Assembly (NCBI RefSeq): GCF_002109385.1
Contig: NZ_CP020814.1
Span: forward strand, 1,180,001-1,244,000
Reading direction: 5' to 3'
DNA: 64,000 nucleotides
From: Halalkalibacter krulwichiae
GTDB lineage: Bacteria; Bacillota; Bacilli; Bacillales; Bacillaceae_D
Below, in pieces: positions 43,086 through 51,686 of this stretch. The notes beneath the pieces are model-generated. The model worked only from the letters and a program-made list of their open reading frames with translations, was not told the origin of the DNA and ran no database searches. Every line of letters begins with the position of its first letter. Position 1 is the stretch's first letter. Position numbers and translations under genes: made by a program.

Positions 43086-44525
43086 ATGGACTCAACAACG
43101 AATTATAATAAAACAACAATTGTTGCTTTATTACTTGCAGGATCCTTTATTGCAATCTTAAATCAAACATTAATGATTACGGCCATTCCACCGATTATGG
43201 CTGAAATGAATGTCACGGCGAATAGTGCGCAATGGTTAACGACGGTATTCATGCTCGTGAATGGTATTATGATTCCAATTAGTGCATTTCTGTTAAATCG
43301 CTATACGACAAGACAATTATTTATCGCAGCAATGAGTATTTTTGCATTTGGAACTTTAGTTGCAGGGGTAGCTCCTAATTTTGAAGTGCTTCTACTCGGT
43401 AGGGTTATACAATCAACAGGAGCTGGTGTGATGCTGCCACTTATGACAACTGTGTTTTTGATGATTTTTCCGATCAATAAGCGCGGTGCAGCAATGGGAT
43501 TGATTGGTCTTGTTATTTCTTTTGCACCAGCAGTCGGACCTGCTTTGTCTGGGTGGGTTACAGGCAATTATTCTTGGAGACTGTTATTCTTCATCATTTT
43601 ACCAATCGCTTTAATCGATATTTTAATAGCAGTTTTTGCTTTGAAAAATGTTACAGAGGTTACGAAACCAAAAGTAGACGTACTTTCAATAGTATTCTCT
43701 TCTTTGGGATTTGGTGGACTTCTTTATGGTTTTACGAGTGCTGGCAACCACGGTTGGTCTGACATGATTACGTTGATCACCATTGGAGTCGGTGTATTAT
43801 CACTATTTCTATTCGTCACAAGGCAATTAAAGCTTGAACAGCCAATGCTAGAATTTCGTGTGTTTAAGTATTCGATTTTCCCATTTGCAGTCGTAATAGG
43901 GATGATTTCATTTATGGGGTTAATTGGCGTAGAGACACTCATTCCGTTATTTATGCAAAACATGCGAGAGTTTACCGCTTTTGAAGCTGGTTTAGCGCTA
44001 TTGCCTGGTGCACTCATCACAGGTTTGCTTTCTCCAATAATTGGAAGGGTTTTTGATAAAGTTGGTGCTAAGTGGCTTGTTTTGGTTGGTTTGACGATTT
44101 TAACATTGTCTTCTTTCTCGTTTACAAATTTAGGACTTGAGACGTCTTTTGCCTATATTACAATAATGTATTCAATCCGAATGTTCGGTTTGGCACTTGT
44201 TATGATGCCGATTCAAACTGCCGCATTAAATCAATTGCCTAAGAAATTAATACCTCATGGTGCTGCATTGGATAATACAATGAGAATGACAGCTGCATCT
44301 GTAGGTACAGCAATATTAGTAACGATTATGACGACTAGTGCCACTTCTGCACAGCAGCAACCTGCGATCGCACATCCTGATATATATGGAGCGAACATTG
44401 CTTTTATTGTCCTGGCTGTACTAACATTAGGTACGCTTATCCTTTCTTTCTTTATTAAATATGATAAGCCAGCAACAGAAGAAGTAACGGTTATTAGTCA
44501 GGCAAAAGCAAGTAATGATTATTAA
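43086..44525 (+). CDS. DHA2-family MFS drug exporter (EmrB/LmrB-like)
   Basis: A 479-residue transporter with 14 predicted helices. ATG 43086 follows AAAGAGGGA. Motif C of exporters is present in GLVISFAPAVGPALSGWV and the helix-1 motif is LNQTLMITAIPPIMAEM. Motif A after helix 2 reads FLLNRYTTRQLF. The family exports lincomycin, lipophilic drugs or bile-type compounds with proton antiport. No adjacent regulator is seen. Confidence 0.9.
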   Translation: MDSTTNYNKTTIVALLLAGSFIAILNQTLMITAIPPIMAEMNVTANSAQWLTTVFMLVNGIMIPISAFLLNRYTTRQLFIAAMSIFAFGTLVAGVAPNFEVLLLGRVIQSTGAGVMLPLMTTVFLMIFPINKRGAAMGLIGLVISFAPAVGPALSGWVTGNYSWRLLFFIILPIALIDILIAVFALKNVTEVTKPKVDVLSIVFSSLGFGGLLYGFTSAGNHGWSDMITLITIGVGVLSLFLFVTRQLKLEQPMLEFRVFKYSIFPFAVVIGMISFMGLIGVETLIPLFMQNMREFTAFEAGLALLPGALITGLLSPIIGRVFDKVGAKWLVLVGLTILTLSSFSFTNLGLETSFAYITIMYSIRMFGLALVMMPIQTAALNQLPKKLIPHGAALDNTMRMTAASVGTAILVTIMTTSATSAQQQPAIAHPDIYGANIAFIVLAVLTLGTLILSFFIKYDKPATEEVTVISQAKASNDY

Positions 44526-44570
44526 AAAAGATGAAGCTGATATCACGTAGATGTCAGCTTTATCTTTTTT
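44526..44570 (+). terminator. Terminator of the DHA2 transporter gene
   Basis: AAAAGATGAAGCTGA pairs with TCAGCTTTATCTTTT (one G-T wobble), ending in TTTTTT. Confidence 0.88.
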
Positions 44571-44702
44571 ATTCGCAGTATAAAGCAAGATGAAGAAAAA
44601 TATAGCACTAGATTAATTGTTTGCAAAATAATTTCTAGAAAATCCCAGATTAAGTCATCTGTGATAAAATGATCACAACTTAGACATTAAGGATGGTGAG
44701 AT

Positions 44703-45041
44703 ATGGGTTACATCTTGATTGTAAGTATATTCGTCCTTGCCGTTAGTACCCATCTGTGGGTAAGAGGAAAGCTACAAACAGCAAAAAGAGGATGGTATAA
44801 GCACCAACATAAGGTGTTCCATGCGATATTTTATGCCCTTCTAAGCTTATTTTTAATTACGAGTCTTCTGCTTGAAGTAATTGGTTTCCTATTGGCCTTT
44901 TCCCTTTTAGGTGCTTTTACCAATTTGCTTTTTGGTTTCGAAAAATGGAAGTATGAAAAACAAAAAAAGCAATATGTGCATTATTTATTAGACTCTTTCT
45001 TTTGGTTACTAATTAGTATAACAATTTATCTATTTATCTAA
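44703..45041 (+). CDS. Small membrane protein, possibly DUF4181-like
   Basis: A 112-residue protein with SD AAGGATGGTG and ATG. Helices lie at about 3-18, 42-78 (two closely packed) and 93-111; a basic loop AKRGWYKHQHK follows the first. Arrangement and length fit the DUF4181 family of Bacillus membrane proteins, but the match is loose. An inverted repeat TGTGAT/ATCACA at 44660-44677 sits in its promoter region. It is 21 bases before the acetyltransferase gene and probably co-transcribed. Confidence 0.6.
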   Translation: MGYILIVSIFVLAVSTHLWVRGKLQTAKRGWYKHQHKVFHAIFYALLSLFLITSLLLEVIGFLLAFSLLGAFTNLLFGFEKWKYEKQKKQYVHYLLDSFFWLLISITIYLFI

Positions 45042-45062
45042 ACAATCACAAAGGAGATTAGA

Positions 45063-45629
45063 ATGTTTATTCATAAAATTGACGATGAACTATCCTTAAA
45101 GCTTATTGATATAAGAGATAGCGAAAGGATCTTCCATCTAACAGAACAATCACGAGCTTATTTACGCCAATGGCTTCCATGGCTAGATCAAACGACGGAG
45201 CTTGAACATACGAAAGGATTTATAAAAGGTTGTGTAACAGCATTTGCTGAAGAAAAAAGTATGAATACAGTTATATTGTATAACGATGAAGCCGTAGGTA
45301 TTGCAGGATATAACGTTCTTGATTGGAACAATAAAGTGGGTCATATTGGCTATTGGCTTGCAAAAGATTTCCAAGGAAATGGTATTATGACGAGGGTGGC
45401 TAAAGCGTTAACAGATTATGCCTTTGATGAATTACGTTTAAATAAAGTTGAAATTAGAGCCGCGGTTAACAATCAAAGAAGCCGTAGTATTCCTGAAAGG
45501 TTAGGTTATGTAAAAGAAGGAGAGATAAGACAAGCAGAGTGGTTATATGACCATTATGTTGATCATGTTATTTACGGTGTACTCGTATCAGAATGGAAAG
45601 AAGAAAGAAATAATTTGAAGAAGAGATAA
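45063..45629 (+). CDS. GNAT N-acetyltransferase (RimL/YdaF-like)
   Basis: A 188-residue acetyltransferase using acetyl-CoA. SD AAAGGAGA. The acetyl-CoA pyrophosphate-binding motif A reads YWLAKDFQGNGIMTRVAKAL (about residues 99-118), and the RimL-type ending RSIPERLGYVKEGEIRQAEWL is clear; many relatives have SxxVxEKLGF where this has SIPERLGY. Likely substrates are N-terminal alanine of ribosomal proteins or small amines. Confidence 0.88.
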   Translation: MFIHKIDDELSLKLIDIRDSERIFHLTEQSRAYLRQWLPWLDQTTELEHTKGFIKGCVTAFAEEKSMNTVILYNDEAVGIAGYNVLDWNNKVGHIGYWLAKDFQGNGIMTRVAKALTDYAFDELRLNKVEIRAAVNNQRSRSIPERLGYVKEGEIRQAEWLYDHYVDHVIYGVLVSEWKEERNNLKKR

Positions 45630-45747
45630 ACACGATAAGTCCAAAGTAGTTATATTAAGAGTCTAACCTTTTTTGCCCCACGTTAATATCTTATAGAGAT
45701 TATTTAATTCATAAAAAAATTGATTCAATAAGATAGGAGTGGTAATC

Positions 45748-46074
45748 GTGTATTATGCACGTTTAGTACAATATCAATTAGGTCGTAATAAGAGGTTAGA
45801 TGCAGAAAGAATTACACAAAAACTTGATAAAATAAGTAGGACTTTATCAGGTTTTAGAGGCAATGTTTATTTTTTTGATGATACAATTGGAGAGTATCGT
45901 GCATTAAATTATTGGGACACAAAATTGAATGCACAACAAGCTCATAAAGTGCTATGCGATAAACTAGAGAGTGAACTTCAGCTACTTAGTAGCGAAAAGC
46001 CAACCTATAAATTGTTAGAAGTTTATGACCCGCCACAGGATGAGGAATGGATCTCGTCGCATATTCAACTGTAA
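45748..46074 (+). CDS. Small ABM/Dabb-like ferredoxin-fold protein
   Basis: A 108-residue protein. GTG 45748 (YYARLVQYQLG) lies 8 bases after AGGAG; GTG 45739 overlaps that SD. The pattern of strand-helix-strand-strand with GFRGNVYFFDDTIGEYRALNYW resembles antibiotic-biosynthesis-monooxygenase and Dabb domains, dimeric ferredoxin-like folds. No cofactor residues can be assigned. Monocistronic with a strong terminator. Confidence 0.6.
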   Translation: MYYARLVQYQLGRNKRLDAERITQKLDKISRTLSGFRGNVYFFDDTIGEYRALNYWDTKLNAQQAHKVLCDKLESELQLLSSEKPTYKLLEVYDPPQDEEWISSHIQL

Positions 46075-46083
46075 GGAATTAAA

Positions 46084-46120
46084 GGAAGTAGTCGCTTAGA
46101 TGGCGACTACTTCCTTTTTT
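46084..46120 (+). terminator. Terminator of the ABM-like gene
   Basis: Perfect 12-bp stem GGAAGTAGTCGC/GCGACTACTTCC followed by TTTTTT. Confidence 0.95.
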
Positions 46121-46254
46121 AGAGAAAGTCTTTAGCTAGTGCTTCTTATCATAAGCTTCATTTATTCTCAGCATTTTCTCATTTCCTTATAAACATTTCT
46201 TCAGATTTGATCTGTAGTATGTAGTTACAACGAATAAGTGAGGGGATGATGCAT

Positions 46255-47019
46255 GTGGCATTAGAGATATTTAGCCGCAGAGAGCAAAAGTATTTAATTT
46301 CAGTGCATCAATACGAGCAATTAGTGAAAAAGATGAATCCGTATATGCGCTACGATAAATTTGGAGATGAAGGTCGTTATAGTGTAACAAGTTTATATTT
46401 CGAGACGCCAGATCAAAAAATTTATTATGAAACAAAAAACAAATTAAATTTTCGTCAAAAGCTTAGATTGCGTATTTATGATGATACGTCGATTGATGGC
46501 GATGCTTTTTTTGAAGTAAAGCAGAAATATAATAATGTTGTTAATAAAAGGAGGATGGTCATCCCGCTTCGCGAGGCGTATCGCTATTTGGAGAAACATG
46601 AGAGTGACTCGGTTTTAGATTATCAAACTTCAAATTATCAAGTATTGAAAGAGATTGATCATTTTCGGAAGTTTTACAATCTAAAACCTGAGATGGTGGT
46701 TAGTTATGATCGTCATGCATTTCATTCAATTACCAACTCAGATCTTCGTATTACATTTGACTTGAACTTACGGTGCCGAAAGAATGATCTTCGTATTGAA
46801 AATGGTCCATATGGGAGCAATTTCATTGATGCTAATTTAGTTGTACTTGAAGTGAAGGTTACGGATAGTGTACCGCTCTGGTTAACAAGAATGCTACAAG
46901 AATTAAATTGTGAACAAAGAAGCGCTTCAAAATTTTGTACGAGTGCGGAGCTATTAAGTAACAAATGGCTGTCCGGTAGTCATGTAAATAAAGAGAAGGT
47001 TATGATTGGAGGAATGTAA
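46255..47019 (+). CDS. VTC-domain protein, predicted polyphosphate polymerase
   Basis: About 254 residues. AGGGG at 46241-46245 best suits GTG 46255, though ATG 46246 and 46249 are in frame. The VTC tunnel-fold signature residues are visible: RREQKYLIS (substrate-binding basic strand), SLYFETPDQKIYYE, RQKLRLRIYDD, FFEVKQKYNN, VSYDRHAF and VVLEVKVTDSVPLW. The family makes polyphosphate from ATP in yeast (Vtc4); the bacterial homologues are less studied. The next gene starts 1 base after its stop and encodes a DUF4956 membrane protein, its usual partner. Confidence 0.85.
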   Translation: MALEIFSRREQKYLISVHQYEQLVKKMNPYMRYDKFGDEGRYSVTSLYFETPDQKIYYETKNKLNFRQKLRLRIYDDTSIDGDAFFEVKQKYNNVVNKRRMVIPLREAYRYLEKHESDSVLDYQTSNYQVLKEIDHFRKFYNLKPEMVVSYDRHAFHSITNSDLRITFDLNLRCRKNDLRIENGPYGSNFIDANLVVLEVKVTDSVPLWLTRMLQELNCEQRSASKFCTSAELLSNKWLSGSHVNKEKVMIGGM

Positions 47020-47020
47020 C

Positions 47021-47701
47021 ATGCAAGAATTAAATCAACTTTTTACAAGTGGAACCATAGAGCAATCATCTTATCTGATGACCGTTTTTGCAATGATGGG
47101 CGCAGCAGGGCTGAGTTTAATCGTAACAAAAGTGTATCAATTAACCTTTTCTGGAGAGCGTTACTCTCAATCATTTGTTCATACAATTATTATGATGAGT
47201 GTATTGGTTTCTGTTGTTATGAATGTAGTTAGTAATAATGCAGGAGTGGCATTAGGTCTCTTCGCAATCTTCTCGTTGATTCGTTTTCGAAGTGCGGTAA
47301 CAGAAGCGATTGATATTGCTTATATTTTCTTTGGACTTTGTATCGGTATGACATGTGGATTGTTTCAAATTGAGTTGGCGATTATTTTGACGATATTTGC
47401 TAGCATTGTTTTTTATTTGCTTTATAAATTTGATTATGGCAAGGGCAAGGATACACAAATTTTAAAAGTGACCGTTCCTGAAAACCTAAATCATGAGAAT
47501 ATGTTTGATGAGATATTTGCTACACTAACCGATTACCATGTTTTGAGGCAAGTGGAGACGACCAATCTTGGTACAATGATTCAATATACGTATGCAATTA
47601 GAAGCAAAAAAGAAGTAAAGGACCAAGAGTTATTGAATGTGATTAGAGAAAAAAATGCAAACTTAAAGGTATCCTTGTCTTATTTTCCAACAGCAGATTA
47701 G
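47021..47701 (+). CDS. DUF4956 membrane protein
   Basis: A 226-residue protein with ATG 47021 and SD GGAGG inside the end of the VTC gene. Four membrane helices lie at about 20-140, including VVMNVVSNNAGVALGLFAIFSLIRFRSAV, the conserved family core, followed by a soluble C-terminal domain (about 145-226) of ferredoxin-like pattern (LKVTVPENLNHENMFDEIF). DUF4956 genes are regularly next to VTC-domain genes, so it is probably the membrane component of a polyphosphate-making or exporting complex. Confidence 0.85.
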   Translation: MQELNQLFTSGTIEQSSYLMTVFAMMGAAGLSLIVTKVYQLTFSGERYSQSFVHTIIMMSVLVSVVMNVVSNNAGVALGLFAIFSLIRFRSAVTEAIDIAYIFFGLCIGMTCGLFQIELAIILTIFASIVFYLLYKFDYGKGKDTQILKVTVPENLNHENMFDEIFATLTDYHVLRQVETTNLGTMIQYTYAIRSKKEVKDQELLNVIREKNANLKVSLSYFPTAD

Positions 47702-47805
47702 GAATAATCTTTTCTGGAAATTCTCATTTTAGGCATACTTTTTCTTCCCTCTGATATTGCTCTGACATACACGGCTTAAAGTAGTGTATAGAAGGAGTGA
47801 TACGA

Positions 47806-47988
47806 ATGAACATGTATGAATTATTTATAAATGGGCAAGAGGTTATGCAGAAAATAAAGGAGCAACAAGAAGGACATCAGTACACAAAAATAAAAAGAAA
47901 AAGGCCGCGAAAGTGGGATTTAATTATGAAAGATGTATTTACTCTTATAAAGCGAGACGCAAGATGGTGGAAGAATATTGTGAAGTAA
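47806..47988 (+). CDS. Small basic protein, 60 residues
   Basis: ATG 47806 lies 8 bases after AAGGAG. The product is soluble and basic, with a cluster KIKRKRPRKWD in the middle, suggesting binding to nucleic acid or polyanions. No family recognised. It follows the VTC-DUF4956 pair by 104 bases and precedes a terminator; a link to polyphosphate is only a guess from position and charge. Confidence 0.55.
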   Translation: MNMYELFINGQEVMQKIKEQQEGHQYTKIKRKRPRKWDLIMKDVFTLIKRDARWWKNIVK

Positions 47989-48007
47989 CAAGATTCTCCG
48001 TTACGAT

Positions 48008-48055
48008 AAAAGAAGAAATCAAAGGTCCATTAGATCTTTGATTTCTTCTTTTTAT
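48008..48055 (+). terminator. Terminator after the VTC region
   Basis: A 17-bp stem (AAAAGAAGAAATCAAAG with CTTTGATTTCTTCTTTT) followed by T-rich sequence. Confidence 0.92.
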
Positions 48056-48125
48056 TTTTTGGGAATTTAGTAGTTAATGGGGGATTCTCCCTTATGATAA
48101 AGGAAGAAGAGAGGGGGAGTTCTTA

Positions 48126-49274
48126 TTGACTATTGAGTTAAATGAGGCAGAATTCTTAGTAACGGTTGAGAATGAAAGTGTTCAATTGCTAAGAAAAGAG
48201 TTTTTGCTTTTTGCTTACCTTTATCGGCATAAAGAAAAAACGTTCACACGCGAGCAGCTTCTTGATGCTGTTTGGCGATTAGAATCTCCTAGTGACCGGA
48301 CAGTAGATGATCATATTTACCGTCTTCGGAAAAAACTCAACCGTTGGTGCAACCTTTTTCGAATTGAAACGAAAAAAGGTTATGGGTACTGCTTGAAGAT
48401 AGTTGAAGTTCCAGAAAAGTCTAATCCCCTTATGAACAATAGAGAATTTATTGAACAGACGAATAAATTATTTCGTCTGTATTACATGTATGGACAAGGA
48501 AAAGCAATTGAGACATTGATATCTTCTCCTTCCCTTGCCGTTCCTCTTGATCCTAAGCAACAATTGCTATCAATGATCATAAAAGGAGAATATAAAAAAA
48601 TTCTAGAGTCAGAGCATTTGTCCGAACTGGATAAAGTTTATATTTATATTGATCTATATGTCCATCTTGAGGGGAACTTAGATGACTCAATTGCTGTTAC
48701 GAAAAAAGTATTAGCAACAATGAAACTAGAATCTGACTTACTAGATGAATTGATGTATATCAGTTTACCTATTCAATATTTACTAAATAATCAGATGGAC
48801 GAAGCGACAGAACAGATTGAGCTGGCCAAAAAAAAAGTGAACACGCCAGACAATGGATTTTACCCAATTGTATTAATGATTGAGTTCATGTTGTACTTAC
48901 GTAGAAGACAGTTGGTAGTAGCTAAAAAGAAAATCGAAGAAGTGGAGCAATTGTTGATCGAGCGACCTTATCAACGTGAACTTGGAATGGCATCGATCTT
49001 GAGAGGCTTGCTTCTCTTTGCGGAAGGAAATGCAAAGGAAGCGAAAGAAAACGTGAATGTTGGATTAGAGATCGTTCAAGGAACAAAAAATGAATATTAC
49101 TTTTTATTTTGTTATACAGTCATTATTTCTTTTTTAAACGTATATCAAGTTGAACAAGTACATGTCCGATTTTATCAAGCTCTCCAACAAAGTTATTTCA
49201 AAAGACATCACTTAGATGAGCTAAAGCCAATAGTCGTGAGAAAGATATCTCACTTATTGACAGCGCGGGCTTAG
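48126..49274 (+). CDS. Winged-helix regulator with helical-repeat C-terminal domain
   Basis: A 382-residue protein with TTG start and SD GGGGGAG. Residues about 1-97 are an OmpR/PhoB-type winged helix: RKEFLLFAYLYRHKEKTFTREQLL, then DRTVDDHIYRLRKKLN as recognition helix and TKKGYGYCL as wing. There is no receiver domain. Residues about 110-380 are all-helical with TPR-like periodicity (SELDKVYIYIDLYVHLEGNLDDSI). This is the general plan of BTAD/SARP-like or quorum-type regulators, in which the repeats sense a ligand. Target genes unknown; the VTC pair upstream is one candidate. Confidence 0.8.
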   Translation: MTIELNEAEFLVTVENESVQLLRKEFLLFAYLYRHKEKTFTREQLLDAVWRLESPSDRTVDDHIYRLRKKLNRWCNLFRIETKKGYGYCLKIVEVPEKSNPLMNNREFIEQTNKLFRLYYMYGQGKAIETLISSPSLAVPLDPKQQLLSMIIKGEYKKILESEHLSELDKVYIYIDLYVHLEGNLDDSIAVTKKVLATMKLESDLLDELMYISLPIQYLLNNQMDEATEQIELAKKKVNTPDNGFYPIVLMIEFMLYLRRRQLVVAKKKIEEVEQLLIERPYQRELGMASILRGLLLFAEGNAKEAKENVNVGLEIVQGTKNEYYFLFCYTVIISFLNVYQVEQVHVRFYQALQQSYFKRHHLDELKPIVVRKISHLLTARA

Positions 49275-49295
49275 ATCATTTGATAGTAGGTGAAA

Positions 49296-49327
49296 AGTGG
49301 AGGTTCAACAAACCTCTGCTTTTTTTT
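49296..49327 (+). terminator. Terminator of the regulator gene
   Basis: AGTGGAGGTT pairs with AACCTCTGCT (two wobbles), followed by TTTTTT. Confidence 0.88.
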
Positions 49328-49418
49328 ATCAAATTCTACGTTTAAGAATAGAAGTAATGAGGAATTGGAAAGGATGTGAATAAAACAACATTAAGATTTA
49401 CATAAAGGAGACAGATTA

Positions 49419-50420
49419 ATGAAGAACTGGGAAACCGTTATGCAGTTGGTAGGAGATGGAGAAAGCGGAAGGATCGAGATTCTAAGAGGTCAAAGTGAAG
49501 ATAATGAGTGGGTGTTTAAAACAAAGGAACGTGAAGAGGCAAAGCAGTATCCTAATTTCCTTGAGGCATTTAAAAGCCTTCGTACTGTTTGGAATCACGT
49601 AACACCTTCCTTTCTCAATTCTTTATATAGAGAGCAAGTATGGGATGAGTTGACAAATGAGGGTCTTACTAAAGAAAACCTCAAGCCATGGGCAAAGAGT
49701 TGTCTTCCTGAAATGTTTCAAGTTGCCGAATACATAAAAGCCTCATCTAAAACAGTAGTTTTTACGGGAGCTGGTATGTCAACGGAAAGTGGCATTCCTG
49801 ATTTTCGATCTCGTTCTGGTTGGTGGAAACAAGTAGATCCTAGAACAGTTGCCACGATAGAAGCCCTTGAGCAAGATTATCCTCTGTTTCATGAATTTTA
49901 TAGCATGCGAATGAGATCCTTACAAAAGATTAAACCGCATGATGGTCATAATATTCTAGCGGAGTGGGAGAAGAGGGGCCTAGTCCACCTTGTGGCAACT
50001 CAAAACGTTGATGGACTTCACCAGGAAGCAGGAAGTCAGCATGTTGAAGAACTGCACGGCTCTATAAAGCAATTGAAGTGTCAACAATGTGAAAAGGAAG
50101 CTACAACCGATGAATTTCTAGAGGGTAAACCATGTTCGCATTGCGGCGGAAAGTTGCGAACGTGCGTGGTACTTTTTGGTGAGGCGTTACCTCAACAAGC
50201 ATGGAAGCAATCGTTTGAGACGATTAAGGAAGCTGATGTGGTGATTGTAATCGGAACGAGTCTAGAGGTTTATCCGGCTGGTGAACTTCCATTTCTTTCA
50301 AATGGAAAAACCATTCTAATTAATCTTGAAGAAGTCGAGAATGATTTTGATGTGACGATTACTGGGAAAGCAAAAGAGACATTACAAAGAATCAACGAAT
50401 TGCTCGTAATTGTTGAGTAG
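49419..50420 (+). CDS. Sirtuin (NAD-dependent deacylase) with extra N-terminal region
   Basis: A 333-residue Sir2-family enzyme that removes acyl groups from lysine using NAD. SD AAAGGAGA. Catalytic domain from about residue 105: GAGMSTESGIPDFRS (NAD site), TQNVDGLH with the active His region ELHG, four zinc Cys (CQQC and CSHC) and GTSLEVYPAGELP. The usual bacterial CobB/SrtN is about 240-250 residues. Here about 100 residues precede it (RIEILRGQSEDNEWVFKTKE...), predicted soluble, with no recognised domain. The motif before FGEALP reads RTCVVLFGE where relatives have RPxVVxFGE. Confidence 0.9.
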   Translation: MKNWETVMQLVGDGESGRIEILRGQSEDNEWVFKTKEREEAKQYPNFLEAFKSLRTVWNHVTPSFLNSLYREQVWDELTNEGLTKENLKPWAKSCLPEMFQVAEYIKASSKTVVFTGAGMSTESGIPDFRSRSGWWKQVDPRTVATIEALEQDYPLFHEFYSMRMRSLQKIKPHDGHNILAEWEKRGLVHLVATQNVDGLHQEAGSQHVEELHGSIKQLKCQQCEKEATTDEFLEGKPCSHCGGKLRTCVVLFGEALPQQAWKQSFETIKEADVVIVIGTSLEVYPAGELPFLSNGKTILINLEEVENDFDVTITGKAKETLQRINELLVIVE

Positions 50421-50424
50421 AAAG

Positions 50425-50646
50425 TAGGTGCCGCTTGGACATAACTAAAGTGTTTAATTGAGACAACCTTAGCGGAGGACATATACGAACTCCTGCTGGA
50501 TCAAAAGACAAGGGTGATACTCGACAGTGCGTTCTTACGATGAGGCCCACCATCCGCTCCAAAAAAGCGAAGTGAAATTCCGGAGCGGATGGCTATGCTA
50601 CTACGTTCGGATTTTTTATGATAAAAACTCTTGTGTCCCGGCTTCA
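50425..50646 (-). repeat. Intergenic palindromic repeat, copy C (full length, inverted)
   Basis: Read on the minus strand it runs GAAGCCGGGACACAAGAG, AAAAATCCGAACGTAGTAGC, an 11-bp stem CCATCCGCTCC/GGAGCGGATGG around CACTTCGCTTTTTT, then GGGCCTCATCG and CCTCCGCTAAGGTTGTC. Block order equals copy B, while the stem sequence differs but stays paired. Confidence 0.8.
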
Positions 50647-50650
50647 TTTT

Positions 50651-50977
50651 TTAATTGTTCCAACCATCAAAAGGATATTTGTCAACGAGGGTAGCTGGAG
50701 AGCTTTTTTCCGTTTCATGATTATTAGAAATGAGATTGACAACAATTCGCTGATCCTGTTTAATATCCGCTTCCTCTTGTAATTCAACCCAAATTTTATT
50801 AATGCTAGTTGGAGCTTTATTGGAATGAATAAGAAGCAATACATGATTCCCGCTTACATCCATTATTCTGCCTTTTAATTCACTATCTGTATAAGCTTGA
50901 TTGCCAAAAGGCGCTTTTTCGATAAAGCTTGCAACAAGTAACAATAGCAAAGAAGTTATAAGAAAAGTTTTTAACAA
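50651..50977 (-). CDS. Exported DUF3221-like protein
   Basis: A 108-residue protein with TTG start and SD AAGGAG. An N-terminal helix (LITSLLLLLVASFI) is a signal or anchor without a lipobox Cys. The rest is beta-rich, with LKGRIMDVSGNHVLLL, INKIWVELQEEADI and QRIVVNL, the small barrel pattern of DUF3221 (Bacillus YobA-like). Function unknown. Repeat copy C begins right after its stop codon. Confidence 0.65.
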   Translation of the reverse strand: MLKTFLITSLLLLLVASFIEKAPFGNQAYTDSELKGRIMDVSGNHVLLLIHSNKAPTSINKIWVELQEEADIKQDQRIVVNLISNNHETEKSSPATLVDKYPFDGWNN

Positions 50978-51166
50978 TTTGATCAGCTCCTTATAAGGGT
51001 TGATAACGCTTTCTCTAGGTATCTTACTATTAGGTATTTTTCTTTGTAAATAGAATGATGAAAAGAAATTGTGTAAATTTTTACCAAATCAATCTAATCG
51101 TTGCTCAAAGCTTTTGTATGTCTATTATTTATACAAAGTGCCTTTTCTTTAGAGAGGGGAAATAGT

Positions 51167-51206
51167 TTGAAAAAGTTGATTTAAAGGTTTATAATTACCT
51201 AGGTAA
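51167..51206 (+). promoter_or_regulatory. marR promoter with palindromic operator
   Basis: TTGAAA (51167-51172), a 17-base spacer and TATAAT (51190-51195) form the promoter. The perfect 12-bp palindrome TTACCTAGGTAA (51195-51206) starts at the last base of the -10, fitting autorepression by the MarR protein encoded next. Confidence 0.8.
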
Positions 51207-51238
51207 GTAATTGAGGAATAAAGAAGGAAGGTATTTCT

Positions 51239-51655
51239 ATGACATTGTTATATGGTCATGTTACTAATCAGTTGGCTCGCAAATTTAAGAAAAAGTGGGA
51301 TGAACAGCTTTCGCCAACTGGTCTGTTTAGTTCACAGTGGGCAATTCTTTACTTTTTATTTAAGAAGGGGAAAGTAACACAGATTGAAATTAGTAAGTAT
51401 TTGAACGTTGAGGCACCGACGATTACGAGAACGTTGAATCGTCTAGAAGAAGATGGTTGGATAAATAGAGAGTCTGGAAAGGATCGCAGAGAGCGCTTTG
51501 TTTGTCTTACGGATAAAGCACGTGAACATTATCCAGAACTATTAAAGCTTGCGCAAGAGATAGAAAATGAAACGATAGCAGGAATTAGTGAACAGGAGCT
51601 TTATATTTTCAGACGAGTTGTCGAGCAAATGCATGAGAATTTAGATCGACTTTAA
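51239..51655 (+). CDS. MarR-family transcriptional regulator
   Basis: A 138-residue dimeric winged-helix repressor with SD AAGGAAGG. The DNA-binding core reads VTQIEISKYLNVEAPTITRTLNRLEEDGWINRESGKDRRERFVCLTDKA (helices alpha-3 and alpha-4 plus the wing with conserved DRR). It likely represses itself and the MFS gene that follows, since the same palindrome precedes both. The inducing ligand is unknown, probably a toxic small molecule exported by the MFS protein. Confidence 0.92.
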   Translation: MTLLYGHVTNQLARKFKKKWDEQLSPTGLFSSQWAILYFLFKKGKVTQIEISKYLNVEAPTITRTLNRLEEDGWINRESGKDRRERFVCLTDKAREHYPELLKLAQEIENETIAGISEQELYIFRRVVEQMHENLDRL

Positions 51656-51686
51656 TAGTTTAGAGTAATTAACATGTGAGAAATAG

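Noticed and set aside
44660..44677. Fnr/CRP-type site before the small membrane protein at 44703
   Set aside because: TGTGA and TCACA are separated by 8 bases, not the usual 6, so I only mention the inverted repeat.
49419..50420. Sirtuin as an antiphage defence protein
   Set aside because: The protein has the four zinc cysteines and motifs of a CobB-type deacylase and no defence partner genes nearby.
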